Shown: positions 50,903 through 61,781 of the stretch, piece after piece | Numbering within the stretch: position 1 is the stretch's first letter | Layout of the letters: every line of letters starts with the position of its first letter | Source: Paulinella micropora | Taxonomy: Eukaryota > Cercozoa > Imbricatea > Euglyphida > Paulinellidae | Assembly: GCA_019918135.1 (NCBI GenBank) | Contig: WBZZ01000074.1 | Coordinates: 22,501-86,500, forward strand | Reading direction: 5' to 3' | Length of the DNA stretch: 64,000 nt | Notes under the pieces: model-generated | Databases searched by the model: none | What the model was told of the DNA's origin: nothing | The model's input: the letters and a program-made list of their open reading frames with translations, nothing else | Translations under genes and position numbers: made by a program

Positions 50903-51558
50903 GTGGAGATCTGGGCTGGGTTCGGTGTGTCTTGTGGGAGATCGTGGCTCTTCTTTCGCAGTTGGCGGAGTTACAGTCTAAGCCGGCGGAATTCAATTAT
51001 GCGGCTGCAGCTGTTTCGATACGTGATTGGCCAGGCTGAGCAGGGGCTACACTACACTTCCGATGGCAATCGCAGTCTGATGTGTTGGGCCGATGCGTCG
51101 TTTGCGATGGAGCCGGAGCGTCGTTCGAGGTCGGGGGCGATGGCAGTACTTGTGAATGGAGTCATAGACTCGGATACTAGCAAGCTACGTCAGGTTGCGA
51201 CCTCGACGAATGAAGCTGAATCGAGGGGCTTGTTCCGTACCATACAGAGGGTGATTGGCATACATAACTTGCTAAAGCAAATCCCAGTTCATGAGGACAA
51301 TGAATTACTGAGGGTTTCATGTCCGAGATTCCAGTAATAGCGGTGGACAACGCGGCCACGGTATTGGGTGCGAATAACAACATCTTTACTCGGCGTCAGC
51401 GTCATTTGGAAGTTCAGATGGCATATATCAACGAAGCCGTGAAGGAGGGGAAGGTTAGAGTTGTATCAACGGATGATGCGAACAATATGGCCGATCTGAA
51501 TACGAAGCCAGTGGGAAAGCAACCGTTTGAACGCAAGCGGGATCAGATCCATCATTGA
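50903..51558 (+). pseudogene. Copia A RNase H region
   Basis: LMCWADASFAMEPERRSRSG matches D-A-D-W-A-G...R-x-S-x-S-G. STNEAESRGLFRTIQRVIGI is the acidic helix, VIAVDNAATVLG the D-N step, and RRQRHLEVQMAYINEAVKEG with DDANNMADLNTK the closing motif. The polypurine tract and right LTR follow. Confidence 0.85.
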
Positions 51559-51821
51559 AGGGACCTTCAACACTGACTTTGCTCAGAAGCGTTAATGTAG
51601 TTCCGTGACTTATGGCAATCATGCAATAGTAATCACTTCTACTAGTTATTAACTATTACATAATTGCCGGTATTGTATAAAGTATTATTAACTTCTTGTT
51701 GATATTACTTGTGACTCATGCTCATGTTGTTTCACGTTCAACTTCAAGTTGTTTTCTCATTATTATTATGAGATACCTGTCACTAATATTACTCTTTTAT
51801 ACTGCCTAATTTAAGGGGGAG
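51559..51821 (+). other. Copia A 3' untranslated part and polypurine tract
   Basis: AT-rich non-coding sequence ending in TTAAGGGGGAG, the polypurine tract just before the right LTR. Confidence 0.7.
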
Positions 51822-52153
51822 CTGAGAGTATTGTCATACTATTAGGTGGTAAATCAGTCATATTAATCACTAGGCCGGTCAGCCGGTAGTTACTAATTGG
51901 CATTCAGTGCCTGATGGCTGGTAAGTTGACCATATTCTTGGTTGTTCATACCATTATCTGTTAGAGTGACAGTCATATATTGCTTTATTATTAGTCTTGC
52001 GATTACCCTAATCTATTCATTGTTATTACCATTAAAGTATTTCAGTTCTCGCATATCCTGAGAACCACGAAGTGGTCCTTTCCAGTTATCAACTGTTCTA
52101 TACTACAAGTTTATCCATTCAAGGAGGATTAATACATTCATTTATTCCATCAG
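51822..52153 (+). repeat. Copia A right LTR
   Basis: Starts CTGAGAG and ends CCATCAG (inverted CTGA/TCAG). It is uninterrupted and so shows the original site hit by copia B in the left LTR (GTGACAGTCATAT). Target duplication GGAAC follows at 52154-52158. Confidence 0.92.
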
Positions 52154-52158
52154 GGAAC
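52154..52158. repeat. Target-site duplication of copia A, right
   Basis: GGAAC, identical to 16665-16669. Confidence 0.85.
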
Positions 52159-53021
52159 AAAAGCTATGCACTCCGAAAGTAGGACATCCTCAGGCTGAAA
52201 AAGGTTCGGAGGATGCTCTGGATGACAGACGTTCATACTTTTCATAGTAACGCATGAAAACGTGTGGACGACTTGAGGGTCAATTAATCCTGGACCGATA
52301 TAAGGCGCGATATATCCCTTGTTGTCGAGGAATATACGGTCTCTATTGGTAACCTGTTTTATGACATCTGACATCTGGCGCAGAGAAATCATGGCCCACG
52401 CTGTAGCCTGTTGGACTCTAGGGGCTACATAATGCTACTGATCTAATCAGTTGGTCCGAATTTAAGCGCGTGGCTACGTAACTATACTGGTGCGCACGCT
52501 CGTAGTCATCCACGTCAAGGAGCTGGGTACGACATCGCTGTAGGTCTATGTGTCTGACCTGCGGTTATCGGGATACTGTAGCTACCGTCATCGCGGATCT
52601 CGAGGCGATGGCGCACTATGTTGATGTTACCGGGATCGTTAAAAGACGGGTCCTCGTAGATTCCATGGACCCGGACGAGGTAAGGCAGGTAATTGTAGCA
52701 ACGATGGTTGCAATGCAAGTGCCCACCGAACCGAACCAGATCTTCCCAATAAGGGCGGAGACGAAGAATCGGGTTTTGAATAATGAACAGGGACTTCCTG
52801 TCATTATAGAAATCCTTCAAAACTACCCCACCTATTTGCGGGACGGCTGGTATGCTCAAACCTTGGCGGTGCATAGCTCTCTTGAAATTGACCCGTGTGC
52901 GAGTAACCATACGTGGCCCTACTGGGTGCATCAGACTACGTCTACCTGGAGTAGCTATACCCGCTCTTCGCGGAGTTATAGGATTCTCCCGGTCGAGCTG
53001 TCTTATACCAATATCCGTCAT
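52159..53021 (-). pseudogene. Element C unidentified coding-like region, right of copia A
   Basis: Frames at 52150-52392 and 52515-53021 look protein-like (IFLDNKGYIAPYIGPGLIDP; YNYLPYLVRVHGIYEDPSFN) but match no family I know. They continue the region found at 15522-16660 on the other side of copia A. Part of it is duplicated at 53118-53278. Confidence 0.4.
52613..52774. repeat. 161-bp direct repeat in element C, copy 1
   Basis: Matches 53118-53278 with about two differences. Confidence 0.9.
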
Positions 53022-53117
53022 AGCGTGACTTCGGAACGCTATGAGCTGGAGATTAGTCAGATTCTGATCTTCCCTTTCGCTATGGATCTATCTCTCCTAA
53101 TGCAGCTCGAACCTTCC

Positions 53118-53278
53118 CACTATGTTGATGTTACCGGGATCGTTAAAAGATGGGTCCTCGTAGATTCCATGGACCCGGACGAGGTAAGGCAGGTAATTGT
53201 AGCAACGATGGTTGCAATGAAAGTGCCCACCGAACCGAACCAGATCTTCCCAATAAGGGCGGAGACGAAGAATCGGGT
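53118..53278. repeat. 161-bp direct repeat in element C, copy 2
   Basis: Second copy, starting 505 bp from the first. The near identity implies a recent local duplication. Confidence 0.9.
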
Positions 53279-54850
53279 CGAACCTACCCACAAGGAGAAG
53301 GGAAAAACCCAATGATCGCTCTGCTCCCTGTGTCCAAATTGGTGAAGAAGGGGGCTGTACCAAGGGTGGGAGTGATAGTGGCATGGGGGACGATGAAGCA
53401 CTAGCTTGCAATTGTGATGCAGCGTATTGGTTTGACGTTCCTGTGTCCCCGACGACGATGTCGCTACTGGGGGATCTATCACTATTACATCCCTCACCGC
53501 CTGTGCCGGTGTCGGAGAAAAAGCTTGTGCGTTAGAAGCCGGGACAGCATTAGCGGGTGCGGGCGATGTAAAGTTGGATATCGTGGGCGGCGTAATGCCA
53601 GACATCGTGGGTGACGTAACGCTAGACGTCGTGGGCGATGCAACGTTTGTGGGATCAGGTGTCATTGGTGAGTAAACGGGCGGAGCGGGAGACTCCCTGG
53701 GTCCTAACCGGCTGGGCGTATCTTTCGATCCGGGTTTGCGTCCCCACTCGCTAGGGGACGAGCTGACGTGGGAGGGAGTGGGCGATGGTCCTCCGGGGGT
53801 CACTTGTGAGACTTGCGTGGCCCGGTGATCTTGCCCCGAGCTCGAAGAACTCGAGCTCGAGCTTGAAGCCGGAGTTCCTTCAAGATCAGGTTGGGCTGTC
53901 GTCGCAGTTTCTTCAGGTGACGGTGGTCCCTGAGGGGTCACGTCCGGCTCCTCTCGTATCGGGGGAAGACCCACGACCGGAAACGCCGAGACCGGTGTAC
54001 GACACAATCTGGCCGCTGTGGTCCGAGATCGTGTCTGTCGCGATGGGGTAGACGTACGCTCTATACTATCCTCCTGCTCCTCCGTTTCGTCTGCCTTCTC
54101 CTCTTTCTCTTCTTTCTCTTCTTTCTCTTCCGGTTCCTCCTCATCATCACTCCCATCAGTGGTGATCGCCACCAAAGGGAGGAGACTAAAGGGACATTCC
54201 TTAAGGTCTTGCTGTTGGGCTTCCTCCTCGTTATCATCCGAAGGGAGGTCCATCAACGTGACCATCTGTTGGCAAGGACCAACTCTTATAATAGTCCTGC
54301 TTCGTAAAACGTGATTGATAGTCTCGCTGGGCTGTCGGGGCGGGGTCAGGATCTCAAACTCATTCAGGAGGATTTGTTCGTTCTCCGCCCGTGTCGGCAC
54401 GGCCGGCCACTGTTTGCCAGCTGCCATGCGGGTGAAGAGTGCATCCGTTGATATGTTGGTCTGCATGATAAGGGCAGTACCAAGCAAAATATCCGCTGCC
54501 GGGGGAACATGCTGAGAGGTATAGAGATAGATCTCATCCCAGCCTCTTGTGGAGAGGACTTGGATGTAAAGACGTATACCTTTAACCATCGTTATGATTC
54601 CTTGAGCCGTGCGGGCTGTCAGGCTGGGCAAGTCCATCTCAATCAGGCCCATCTTGGTGGACAAGCGTGGGTGGATCAGCCTCAAGGTATTACACCCTGT
54701 GTCAACAATGACAAAAATGTCAATAACCTTATCGGCGGTCTGATCCAGTCCGGCAATAGCCAGGACCCGTCCTTGGAGGACATTTGCCTTACGCGGTCGT
54801 ACGGGAGCGACATAGCGGCATTCGAGAGCCGTGTCAATCCTGCCGTCCAA
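53120..54850 (-). pseudogene. Element C retropepsin-like protease region
   Basis: 576-residue frame. Near its start IFVIVDTGCNTLRLIHPRLS carries a D-T-G active-site motif, and ADILLGTALIMQTNIS is the I-L-G-x-x-x-L strand that closes retropepsin domains. The remainder is Glu-, Ser- and Pro-rich with EEKEEKEEKEEK and SSSSSSSSS runs. It follows the Gag-like region on the same strand. The D-T-G motif supports a Ty3-type protease. Confidence 0.7.
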
Positions 54851-54881
54851 TCAGGATCATCTTCCGTGGCCTGAGCGGCCA

Positions 54882-55901
54882 TCACCGCCGACACCGGTGC
54901 GTTCTTGCGTTCCTTGCAGCGGCGATCCTTCTGCTCGGGGCCGGGGCGTTGCTTCGCGGCCCGCGGAGGGCACCAGTGAGAGTTGAGCCCCTTCTCCAAA
55001 TCGCGCATTTTCTGTCTGGTTGCAAAGTTGAACTCGAAGGCGCATAACTCGAACGCCCGCCAGACGAACTCCAAGGCGCATAGCCCTTGCGTTGGTCCGG
55101 TCCCGGGCCAGACTTCGGCTTATTCTGCTGATGGGACGCCGTCGCTTGCTTCGCCACGGCTTGCAGTTGACTGCCCGAGGGGATGTCGCGGGGCCACTTG
55201 GTTCTTGGCTTCCTTGTGCTCTCCTTGGACCTCTCCTTACGAGGAGGGCGCCGGCTGTAGTCTGAATCCGGTGCAGTCAGGATCATCTTGGGATCCCAAT
55301 CCGTCAAGGTACGTGGATTAGCCTTGAGGATAAGGTACCTCAGCTCTTCCAACGTACGTGTCGGCGGGATACCTCGCTTCTTTCTTTCTATCTGCAAAGA
55401 CTCTATCTGTTGTATCTTCTTAGGGGAGACACATCGCCGGGCTACCTCATAGTTATGGGCTTCATCAGCCACAAGGCCTTCGTTCTTCAGTTGCCTGAAG
55501 AGCTTCTGCAATCGCGTGATAAAGGTAGCTAAGTTTTCGTTCGAACGTCTCTTCATGTCGTTCCTATAGCTCGGGCCGAAAGGTTTGGTGACGTCGTAGA
55601 CTATGTCGATTTTCGATCGTGAGTCTACGCGGTAGTCCAACCAGACCCATGGCAAGAGCTGCAGGGACTTCACGTAGGAGTCCGTGGAAGAGATCCTTGC
55701 CGACCACGCGTTGAGGAAGATCTCGGCCTCAGACTGGGTCATAAAAAGAGAGAGGTTGGAAAGAAACAGACGCAAAGTGTATCCTAATGATACGTGATCG
55801 AACTTGAGCTTCCTGATCTCACGCATCCGACGTTGGTAGCATTCGGTAGCGGACTCTACTGGAACAGCCATCATGAGGACTGTGCTGCCACTAAAACGCA
55901 C
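54882..55901 (-). pseudogene. Element C Gag-like region
   Basis: 339-residue frame. A helical capsid-like part includes FLSNLSLFMTQSEAEIFLNA and SNENLATFITRLQKLFRQLK, which match the retrotransposon Gag pattern (D-S-L-x-x-F...R-x-x-x-L...Q). It is followed by a basic Arg/Lys/Ser-rich tail. It would form the particle. Its place upstream of the protease fits. Confidence 0.7.
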
Positions 55902-57094
55902 ACCGTTACGGGTACGTGACGGTCGGAACTACTCCACGAGGACGCTTCGCCACTACTAGTGGCTGTGCCGGTCGCCGTGCCCCCAGACGGGTTACCCACC
56001 TCCGCTTCGGCCACCACCGCTGTGACCGCTGCAGGGGCTGCGGGATCCGTGACTGCCGGCATGGGCTCTCCATCTTCGTCGCTCTCACCGGCCGGCGGGG
56101 ACGATTGCCTAACCGTGGCGAAAGTCACGACACGTGGAGGGGCAGAACGGGGTCGGCCAGAGGACTGCTCGAAACGGGGGGATAGGAGGAGGCTCCTGCC
56201 GTCGGCCGGCTCTGCCTCTCGCTCGGGGGAGAAAGAGAACAGAGGCAGTGCCTTTGACTATTCTTCCTCCTCGACTGCCCTTCCTTCCCGCCTTGTTCCT
56301 CCGTACGGGGAGACAAAAAGCGTGCCACTGTCCTCATAACGGGAGTCCGGAGGGGAGAAGAATGATCCCGGGAGGCTTGGGCTCCGTCGAGAAAACCTCG
56401 GGGTCGGAACTGAGCTGTACCCTGATGCTAGAGGAAAGTGCCCCCTCGGAAGCCGGTCTCGGTCGACTAAACAGGGAACGCTGTGCCTCTGACCCGCCTG
56501 TGGGGCCCAAACTACTTTCTGTAGGGCGAAAGGTTCGACCTGGGAAGGATGCGATGGGGCCACCGGGACGTTGGGAGCCTGTTGGGGGAAACCTTACCGG
56601 AGTGGGGACTGCCATGGGGCGCGAAGACGAAGCTGCCTAAAGTAATAAAGTGGGCGCGGCTGATTCCATCCGTCTGGGGAGAGAGCTTCTTTGCCGAGCC
56701 ATCCTTGAGGGCCTTCCTGTACGTGTCCATGAAGGGGACCTTGAGGGTGGTGCGCATCGTGCGAGAAATGTTGAGGCATTCTTCGCGGTGGTAGACTTCC
56801 TTAGAGACCAGGTCGTAATTGGGGCGAGGAAACGAGTTTGGAAGACTCATTTCGTCACACCTGAACGTAAAAGACCCACCTAGCAAAAAGGTCTCGAATT
56901 TGGAAAGGAGACCTTGTACGATGTTTGCTACTCGATGGTCTTGCTTGAGCCTGTCCTATGTATGCAAGGAACTTGAACAGACTTGAACAGACTTGAACAG
57001 ACTTGAACAGACTTGAACAGAACTTGAATACATGGTACAGAGTCGCCTCGTCTGCGTGTGGTGAACATGCACAACTGTCACCATGACCGGCCAC
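55871..57094 (-). pseudogene. Element C leader region upstream of Gag
   Basis: Several overlapping frames with Ala/Pro/Ser-rich content and one more protein-like part (56512-56886, MLGGSFTFRCDEMSLPNSFP). No domain is recognised. It lies between the 5' LTR of element C and its Gag-like region and may be the N-terminal end of Gag or an untranslated leader. Confidence 0.35.
56971..57020. repeat. 10-bp minisatellite ACTTGAACAG x5
   Basis: Five perfect head-to-tail copies inside the leader of element C. Confidence 0.95.
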
Positions 57095-57255
57095 ACATAG
57101 ACAGGTGAACTAGCTGTCATGTGTAGGTGTAATGGCAGACCTTGTGCGATGTTCGCTGTTGGTGTTTCCAAAAAAGCAGGTAGGAGTTCCCCAATTCGAG
57201 CTGTTAAAAGCACACACAAAGTGTGACTCTTCCGAAAATAAAGGGAAATTCGAAT

Positions 57256-57875
57256 TGTAAGTCTACGGTCTTGACTAGCCTGGTGTGAGGAAATTGCCAA
57301 CCGGCATTCAAATGAATAAGCACACGACTGTCATTTGATCTCAAAATACTTCCGAGAACAGGGAAGGTACCAAAAGACGCTGGGATGGTCAATTCCAGTT
57401 TATTTAGTACACTTGCTTGACAGACTACTTGTCCCTTTCGAAACAATGCAAATTCTGAGAAATAACGAGAATAATTCAAGTGCTATCACGAGTTGTGTAG
57501 CGGTTGGAGTTGTTCAAGTCAGTCTGGAAAAATAAAGTAAAAAGGGTGAAAGAATGCCACTTTACCTGGTGTGTTGCATATTTACCTATCAATAATTATG
57601 ACTGTGGACCGGAAAAAGCGGTCAAAGGAAATAAAGTTTCAGATATGGGGGAAAAGGCAATAGTTAACATTTTCTAAAAAGTTAACAGGTAAAGGGAAAT
57701 AAATTGATCTGTTAACGGCAGTTGAAAACGTAACAACTACAAGTTATGACAGTTGATAAATAAATGGAAAGATGAAGTAACGGAACTAAAAATAGAAGTG
57801 TAAACTTAAAGAAAAAACTTGAAGAAAGTTTAACACAATATTAATGTTTCGGTCCTGTACGGTTTTCATTCCGAT
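57256..57875 (-). repeat. Element C LTR, right copy (5' LTR)
   Basis: Second copy of 8903-9515, about 2% diverged, with a 7-bp extra piece (TACGGTC) near its left end. Confidence 0.85.
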
Positions 57876-58600
57876 CGGAAAGGCTGCAACATGGGGTGTT
57901 AGACCACTATTATTAATGTAATAATCTATGATAGCAACTACACTTCATCAGCAGTACTACAGCTTTAATAAGAAAAGGCGCCAACAGAACACACCACGTA
58001 ACTTGACTGGCAGGATCATAAGTGATTGAATGACTCTACCGACACCGATACTCTGATACGGCAGGTCCTTAACTATTAATTAAGATTATTGTTATAGTTC
58101 CAACACTCCCCCTGGAACAAAGTAAATGTAATAAAAAAAACAATGTAATAATCTATGATAGCAACTACACTTCATCAGCAGTACTACAGCTTTAATAAGA
58201 AAAGGCGCCAACAGAACACACCACGTAACTTGACTGGCAGGATCATAAGTGATTGAATGACTCTACCGACACCGATACTCTGATACGGCAGGTCCTTAAC
58301 TATTAATTAAGATTATTGTTATAGTTCCAACACTCCCCCTGGAACAAAGTAAATGTAATAAAAAAAACAATGTAATAATCTATGATAGCAACTACACTTC
58401 ATCAGCAGTACTACAGCTTTAATAAGAAAAGGCGCCAACAGAACACACCACGTAACTTGACTGGCAGGATCATAAGTGATTGAATGACTCTACCGACACC
58501 GATACTCTGATACGGCAGGTCCTTAACTATTAATTAAGATTATTGTTATAGTTCCAACACTCCCCCTGGAACAAAGTAAATTAATATGTAAGTTACTGCC
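57876..58600. repeat. 227-bp tandem array, three copies
   Basis: Units start at 57915, 58142 and 58369, spaced exactly 227 bp and almost identical; the third ends near 58583. Each has GTTCCAACACTCCCCCTGGA, which on the minus strand is a polypurine-like GGGGGAG followed by TGTTGGAAC. The unit therefore resembles an LTR plus its polypurine tract, repeated in tandem. Confidence 0.85.
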
Positions 58601-60900
58601 GGTCCTATATACTATGATAAGTTACGCTATCTAATACTAGCCTATTTTGTGAAACATTAGAAAACACAAACTCAAAACATATAGTGTGACCCTTACCCTC
58701 ACTGTCGCACTCTCCGAGAAGTAATGTCGGGGTCGGCTACCCTTCTATCCACAGCGAGTATGCATCAACTAGAATACATACAAGGCAGCGGACCTGTGGT
58801 ATAGTCGGGCCTACCCAGCGAGAACTGAGAGGATAATTTCCTACTCTCCCTACCTCACGAATTAGTAAAAGTAATATGTGATAGACATAGTGATGACCTA
58901 CAAAGAAGCAACAACATAAATATGTAATATTCGTATGGTAATATATATGTACATTTGACAAGTATCGCACCTATGAACATAATGCAAAAATAAAATTTTG
59001 AAGCGCTTCCCCGGTAAGGGAGGTAAAATCTTTAAAAAAAATATTGGCGGGTCTGTACTTTCTGAAGGGGGGGACCCAGGTCTGTCGACAAAGGTTTTTG
59101 AACGTTGTTAACCAGAGGTGCTCAGTCTGATAATTTTTCTTATCCGGCTGCTCAATTTCTGGAACAATTCTTGAGTGTCCGGCTGCTCAATTCCTGCACA
59201 ATTGGATAGGAAAAAGGAAGTTTGGACGTAACGTCAAAAAGCGTAAAGTGAAAAAGCGATTACGAACTAACTGACTAACTAACGAACGAACACACGAAAA
59301 AAAATTCAACGGTGTAAGTGGAAAAAAACGTAAAGAAAAAAAGTTAGCTCGGGAGGTATATGCCCTGCGGGCCGAAGATATATATTAAGCTTATTAATAA
59401 TAGTAACAAAAAAAGATACAAAGCAAAAAAAACTGAGGAGCAAAAGAGGGTAAGGAAAAAAATTTATGCAAAAGGAAGGAAAAGAAGGAATGAGAATAAT
59501 GTTAACTTCAAAGTTTTATTCTAAATTACAGCTTTGCGGTAGTCCCAAGAGGGTAAATGTTGGTAAACTAATACATAACTTACCCATCTAACATGCAACC
59601 GTAGTTGTCAGAGGTCGTGCATTATTACAGCTGGGTAAGGGGATGGGTACAGGAAAGGCTTAAAAGTGTTTACGACTGCCAGGCTGCACATTTTCTCCAT
59701 GGCAACAAAAGTCAATAGAAATGGGTGGCTTTTGTCTAAACGGAAACAGCTTCTTTCTTCAACCACTGCCAATATGCCTCGAGGCTGTGTCCACGCTTCG
59801 CTTCAAGCAAAATATCCCTTGCTTCGGCTGGGCTCATCCCATTGCACTCCTGCCTCTCGATGTAGCAACCTTCCAGCGCTTCCACGTACTTGGCGGCCAC
59901 ACCAACGGCGTCATCAAAAGCAACAGGAGGACTCATCGCGTGAATAAAGTCGAAAACACTGAAAGAGGGGGTAGGAGAGATTTGCATACGCAAGGCTCAT
60001 CAAGGCTGATACTTGTGCCAAAAGCAAAATGAAATGCAGTCTTCACATAAATTTGTGTTTAATGTATACACACTACACACGCAGGTACATAGATGCCTTA
60101 CATACACTCAGGCACGCATATCCTCATGCAGCATCCTATTCAGCTTTCATATCATATCAATCATTAGCATCCTCGTCCAGCTCTAGCACTCAGCCAGCTG
60201 CCGCTACTGTAGCAATATCGACACTCCCTTCATGAGCACGAGTCCCCACCACAGCAAATCATTCACACACATGTAACACCAATCGCCCCGCAGCCAACAA
60301 ATTCTTCGCTATCTACTCCTAACTATAGCAGTACTCTTGCACACTCCATAACACAGAAGGCACACCGACCACAGTAACATATCTCACTCATAGAAGCCAA
60401 ACTGAAACCACAAACGAACCACAGCTTCCAATTCCAACAGACACATCATACCATGCACCTGACATGTACACAATAAAAACAACATGCATGTCACCATGGA
60501 CAACAGGAAAATCTCATATACAAATCCACAACAAAGCAAATATACACCCACCTCTACAACAATCCCATACATATCCTGCACATATACAAAGACCAATCAC
60601 GCAGATCCATAACAAGGCATTCGTCCCCGAATTACATTTAAATGGAAAAGTATCGTTGTCTGCCTCACTTCGCACCACATCTCCATGGTGATTTAGATCT
60701 GGATCTCTGTCCATCCCAAAAATTGTCATAGCCTTGCTGTGCTCAACCTCTACACTGCTGTAACTCAAACCCAAGAGAGTGATCTGTTTCACAACAACAC
60801 AACACTCTACACCATACACTACTATACGCACAGACGTCATTGATGACAATTCTCCAGTTCCAATAACCGATCATCATCCCATAAATCATGTAAACCATAC
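58600..60900. other. Gene-poor AT-rich interval
   Basis: Mostly non-coding. A 19-bp word with TCCGGCTGCTCAATT recurs at about 59153 and 59179. Frames at 58737-58970 and 60384-60691 are low-complexity and unsupported. One possible exon lies at 59736-59993. Confidence 0.5.
59736..59993 (-). CDS. Possible terminal exon of an unknown gene
   Basis: The minus-strand frame has balanced, helix-rich protein composition: AVGVAAKYVEALEGCYIERQ, SPAEARDILLEAKRGHSLEA, YWQWLKKEAVSV. On the minus strand a pyrimidine-rich CTCCTACCCCCTCTTTCAG lies near its upstream end, like a splice acceptor. No family is recognised and no upstream exon was found. It could be a host gene piece or chance. Confidence 0.3.
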   Translation of the reverse strand: MRMQISPTPSFSVFDFIHAMSPPVAFDDAVGVAAKYVEALEGCYIERQECNGMSPAEARDILLEAKRGHSLEAYWQWLKKEAVSV

Positions 60901-60927
60901 CATCGTACACACACAAAAAAAAAGAAG

Positions 60928-61050
60928 AGACTAAGCGATTTGAGGCATGAAAACAAAAAACTAGCGCAAATTAATGAAAAATGTATGATAAGAAGAGACT
61001 AAGCGATTTGAGGCATGAAAACAAAAAACTAGCGCAAATTAATGAAAAAA
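60928..61050. repeat. ~60-bp tandem duplication
   Basis: AAGAAGAGACTAAGCGATTT and the following ~40 bases occur twice in a row (about 60928-60988 and 60989-61050). Confidence 0.85.
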
Positions 61051-61103
61051 TGTCTGATGCCTTCTTTTAATCCAATCAACGAACAATTACAGAAACAATT
61101 GGC

Positions 61104-61235
<132 letters not shown>

Positions 61236-61239
61236 TTAA

Positions 61240-61650
61240 TTAATTAATGCTAGTAGTAGTATTAGTAGTAGTAGTGTAGTAGAAATAGTAATAGTAGTAG
61301 TAGTAATACTATTACTATTTCTACTACTAGTAGTAGTGGTAGTAGTAGTACTAGTAGTAGTAGTAATAGTAGTAGTAGTAGTAATAGTAATAGTAGTAGT
61401 AGTAGTAATAGTAATAATAGTGCTTCTCTGTCAATGGCTGATGCAAATCTGCACATGCGCCTCCATCGTCTCACCCGTGAGGGGAGTACGAAGAATTGAC
61501 GATAGGCTCTAATGACACCCCCGCACGGGCAGTTCCAACACTTCCAGACGGACCGGTATGTTCAATGAAAATACTGGTGGCACCGACGGGAATCGAACTG
61601 GCGACAGGGCCCAGATGGTAGAACTTGACCACTGGGCTATCACGGTGTCC
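61240..61650 (-). mobile_element. tRNA-derived SINE with CTA/TTA tail
   Basis: On the minus strand a tRNA-like head runs from 61650 to about 61578. TAGCCCAGTGG at 61629-61639 is a perfect A box (TRGYNNARNGG), and AGTTCGATTCC at 61589-61599 is a B box. The ends GACACCG and CGGTGCC can pair as an acceptor stem at six of seven positions. A 150-bp unrelated body follows, then a microsatellite tail of CTA/TTA units to 61240. Head, body and short repeated tail are the standard SINE layout; Pol III would transcribe it. Confidence 0.75.
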
Positions 61651-61673
61651 AAAATAATAATAATAATAATAAT
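61651..61673. repeat. AAT microsatellite
   Basis: About seven AAT units between the SINE head and direct repeat R1; on the minus strand it could be the tail of the neighbouring element. Confidence 0.9.
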
Positions 61674-61781
61674 ACTATATCTGAGGCGTACTGATGCAGC
61701 TAATGGCATATCCTCAACGGACATAAGCCTCCAATACCCTTGTTCGAGGTCCTCCACCCCCCCGTGTCAGTCTCTCGCCTG
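61674..61781. repeat. ~107-bp direct repeat R1
   Basis: Nearly identical to 62167-62273, with one or two differences. Next to an AAT run on its left side. Confidence 0.9.

Larger units (their letters stand above)
16670..52153 (+). mobile_element. Copia element A, interrupted by copia B
   Basis: LTRs lie at 16670-16821 plus 44222-44411 (the left LTR, split by copia B) and at 51822-52153 (right LTR). They differ by about five substitutions and one 6-bp indel over about 330 bp, roughly 1.5%. Internal parts in order are Gag, extra fingers, protease, integrase, reverse transcriptase and RNase H. Target duplication GGAAC is perfect. The polypurine tract AAGGGGGAG precedes the right LTR. It carries roughly ten breaks. 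Confidence 0.9.
8903..57875 (-). mobile_element. Ty3-like LTR element C, outermost layer of nest
   Basis: Two direct repeats (8903-9515 and 57256-57875) bound the region. Between them, on the minus strand and apart from the copia A insertion, lie Gag-like and protease-like regions (52.2-57.1 kb), then reverse transcriptase, RNase H and integrase (10-13.4 kb). Integrase following RNase H is the Ty3 order. A poly-C run at 9519-9533 is a polypurine tract on the element's strand directly next to its 3' LTR. I see no target duplication. The LTRs differ at about 2%. It is broken in many places. Confidence 0.8.

Noticed and set aside
60384-60691. Short frames with hydrophobic or Thr/His-rich composition
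   Set aside because: ACA/TGT-rich DNA gives such frames by chance; no start context or family.
61262-61474. Poly-Leu protein frame
   Set aside because: It is the SINE tail microsatellite translated.
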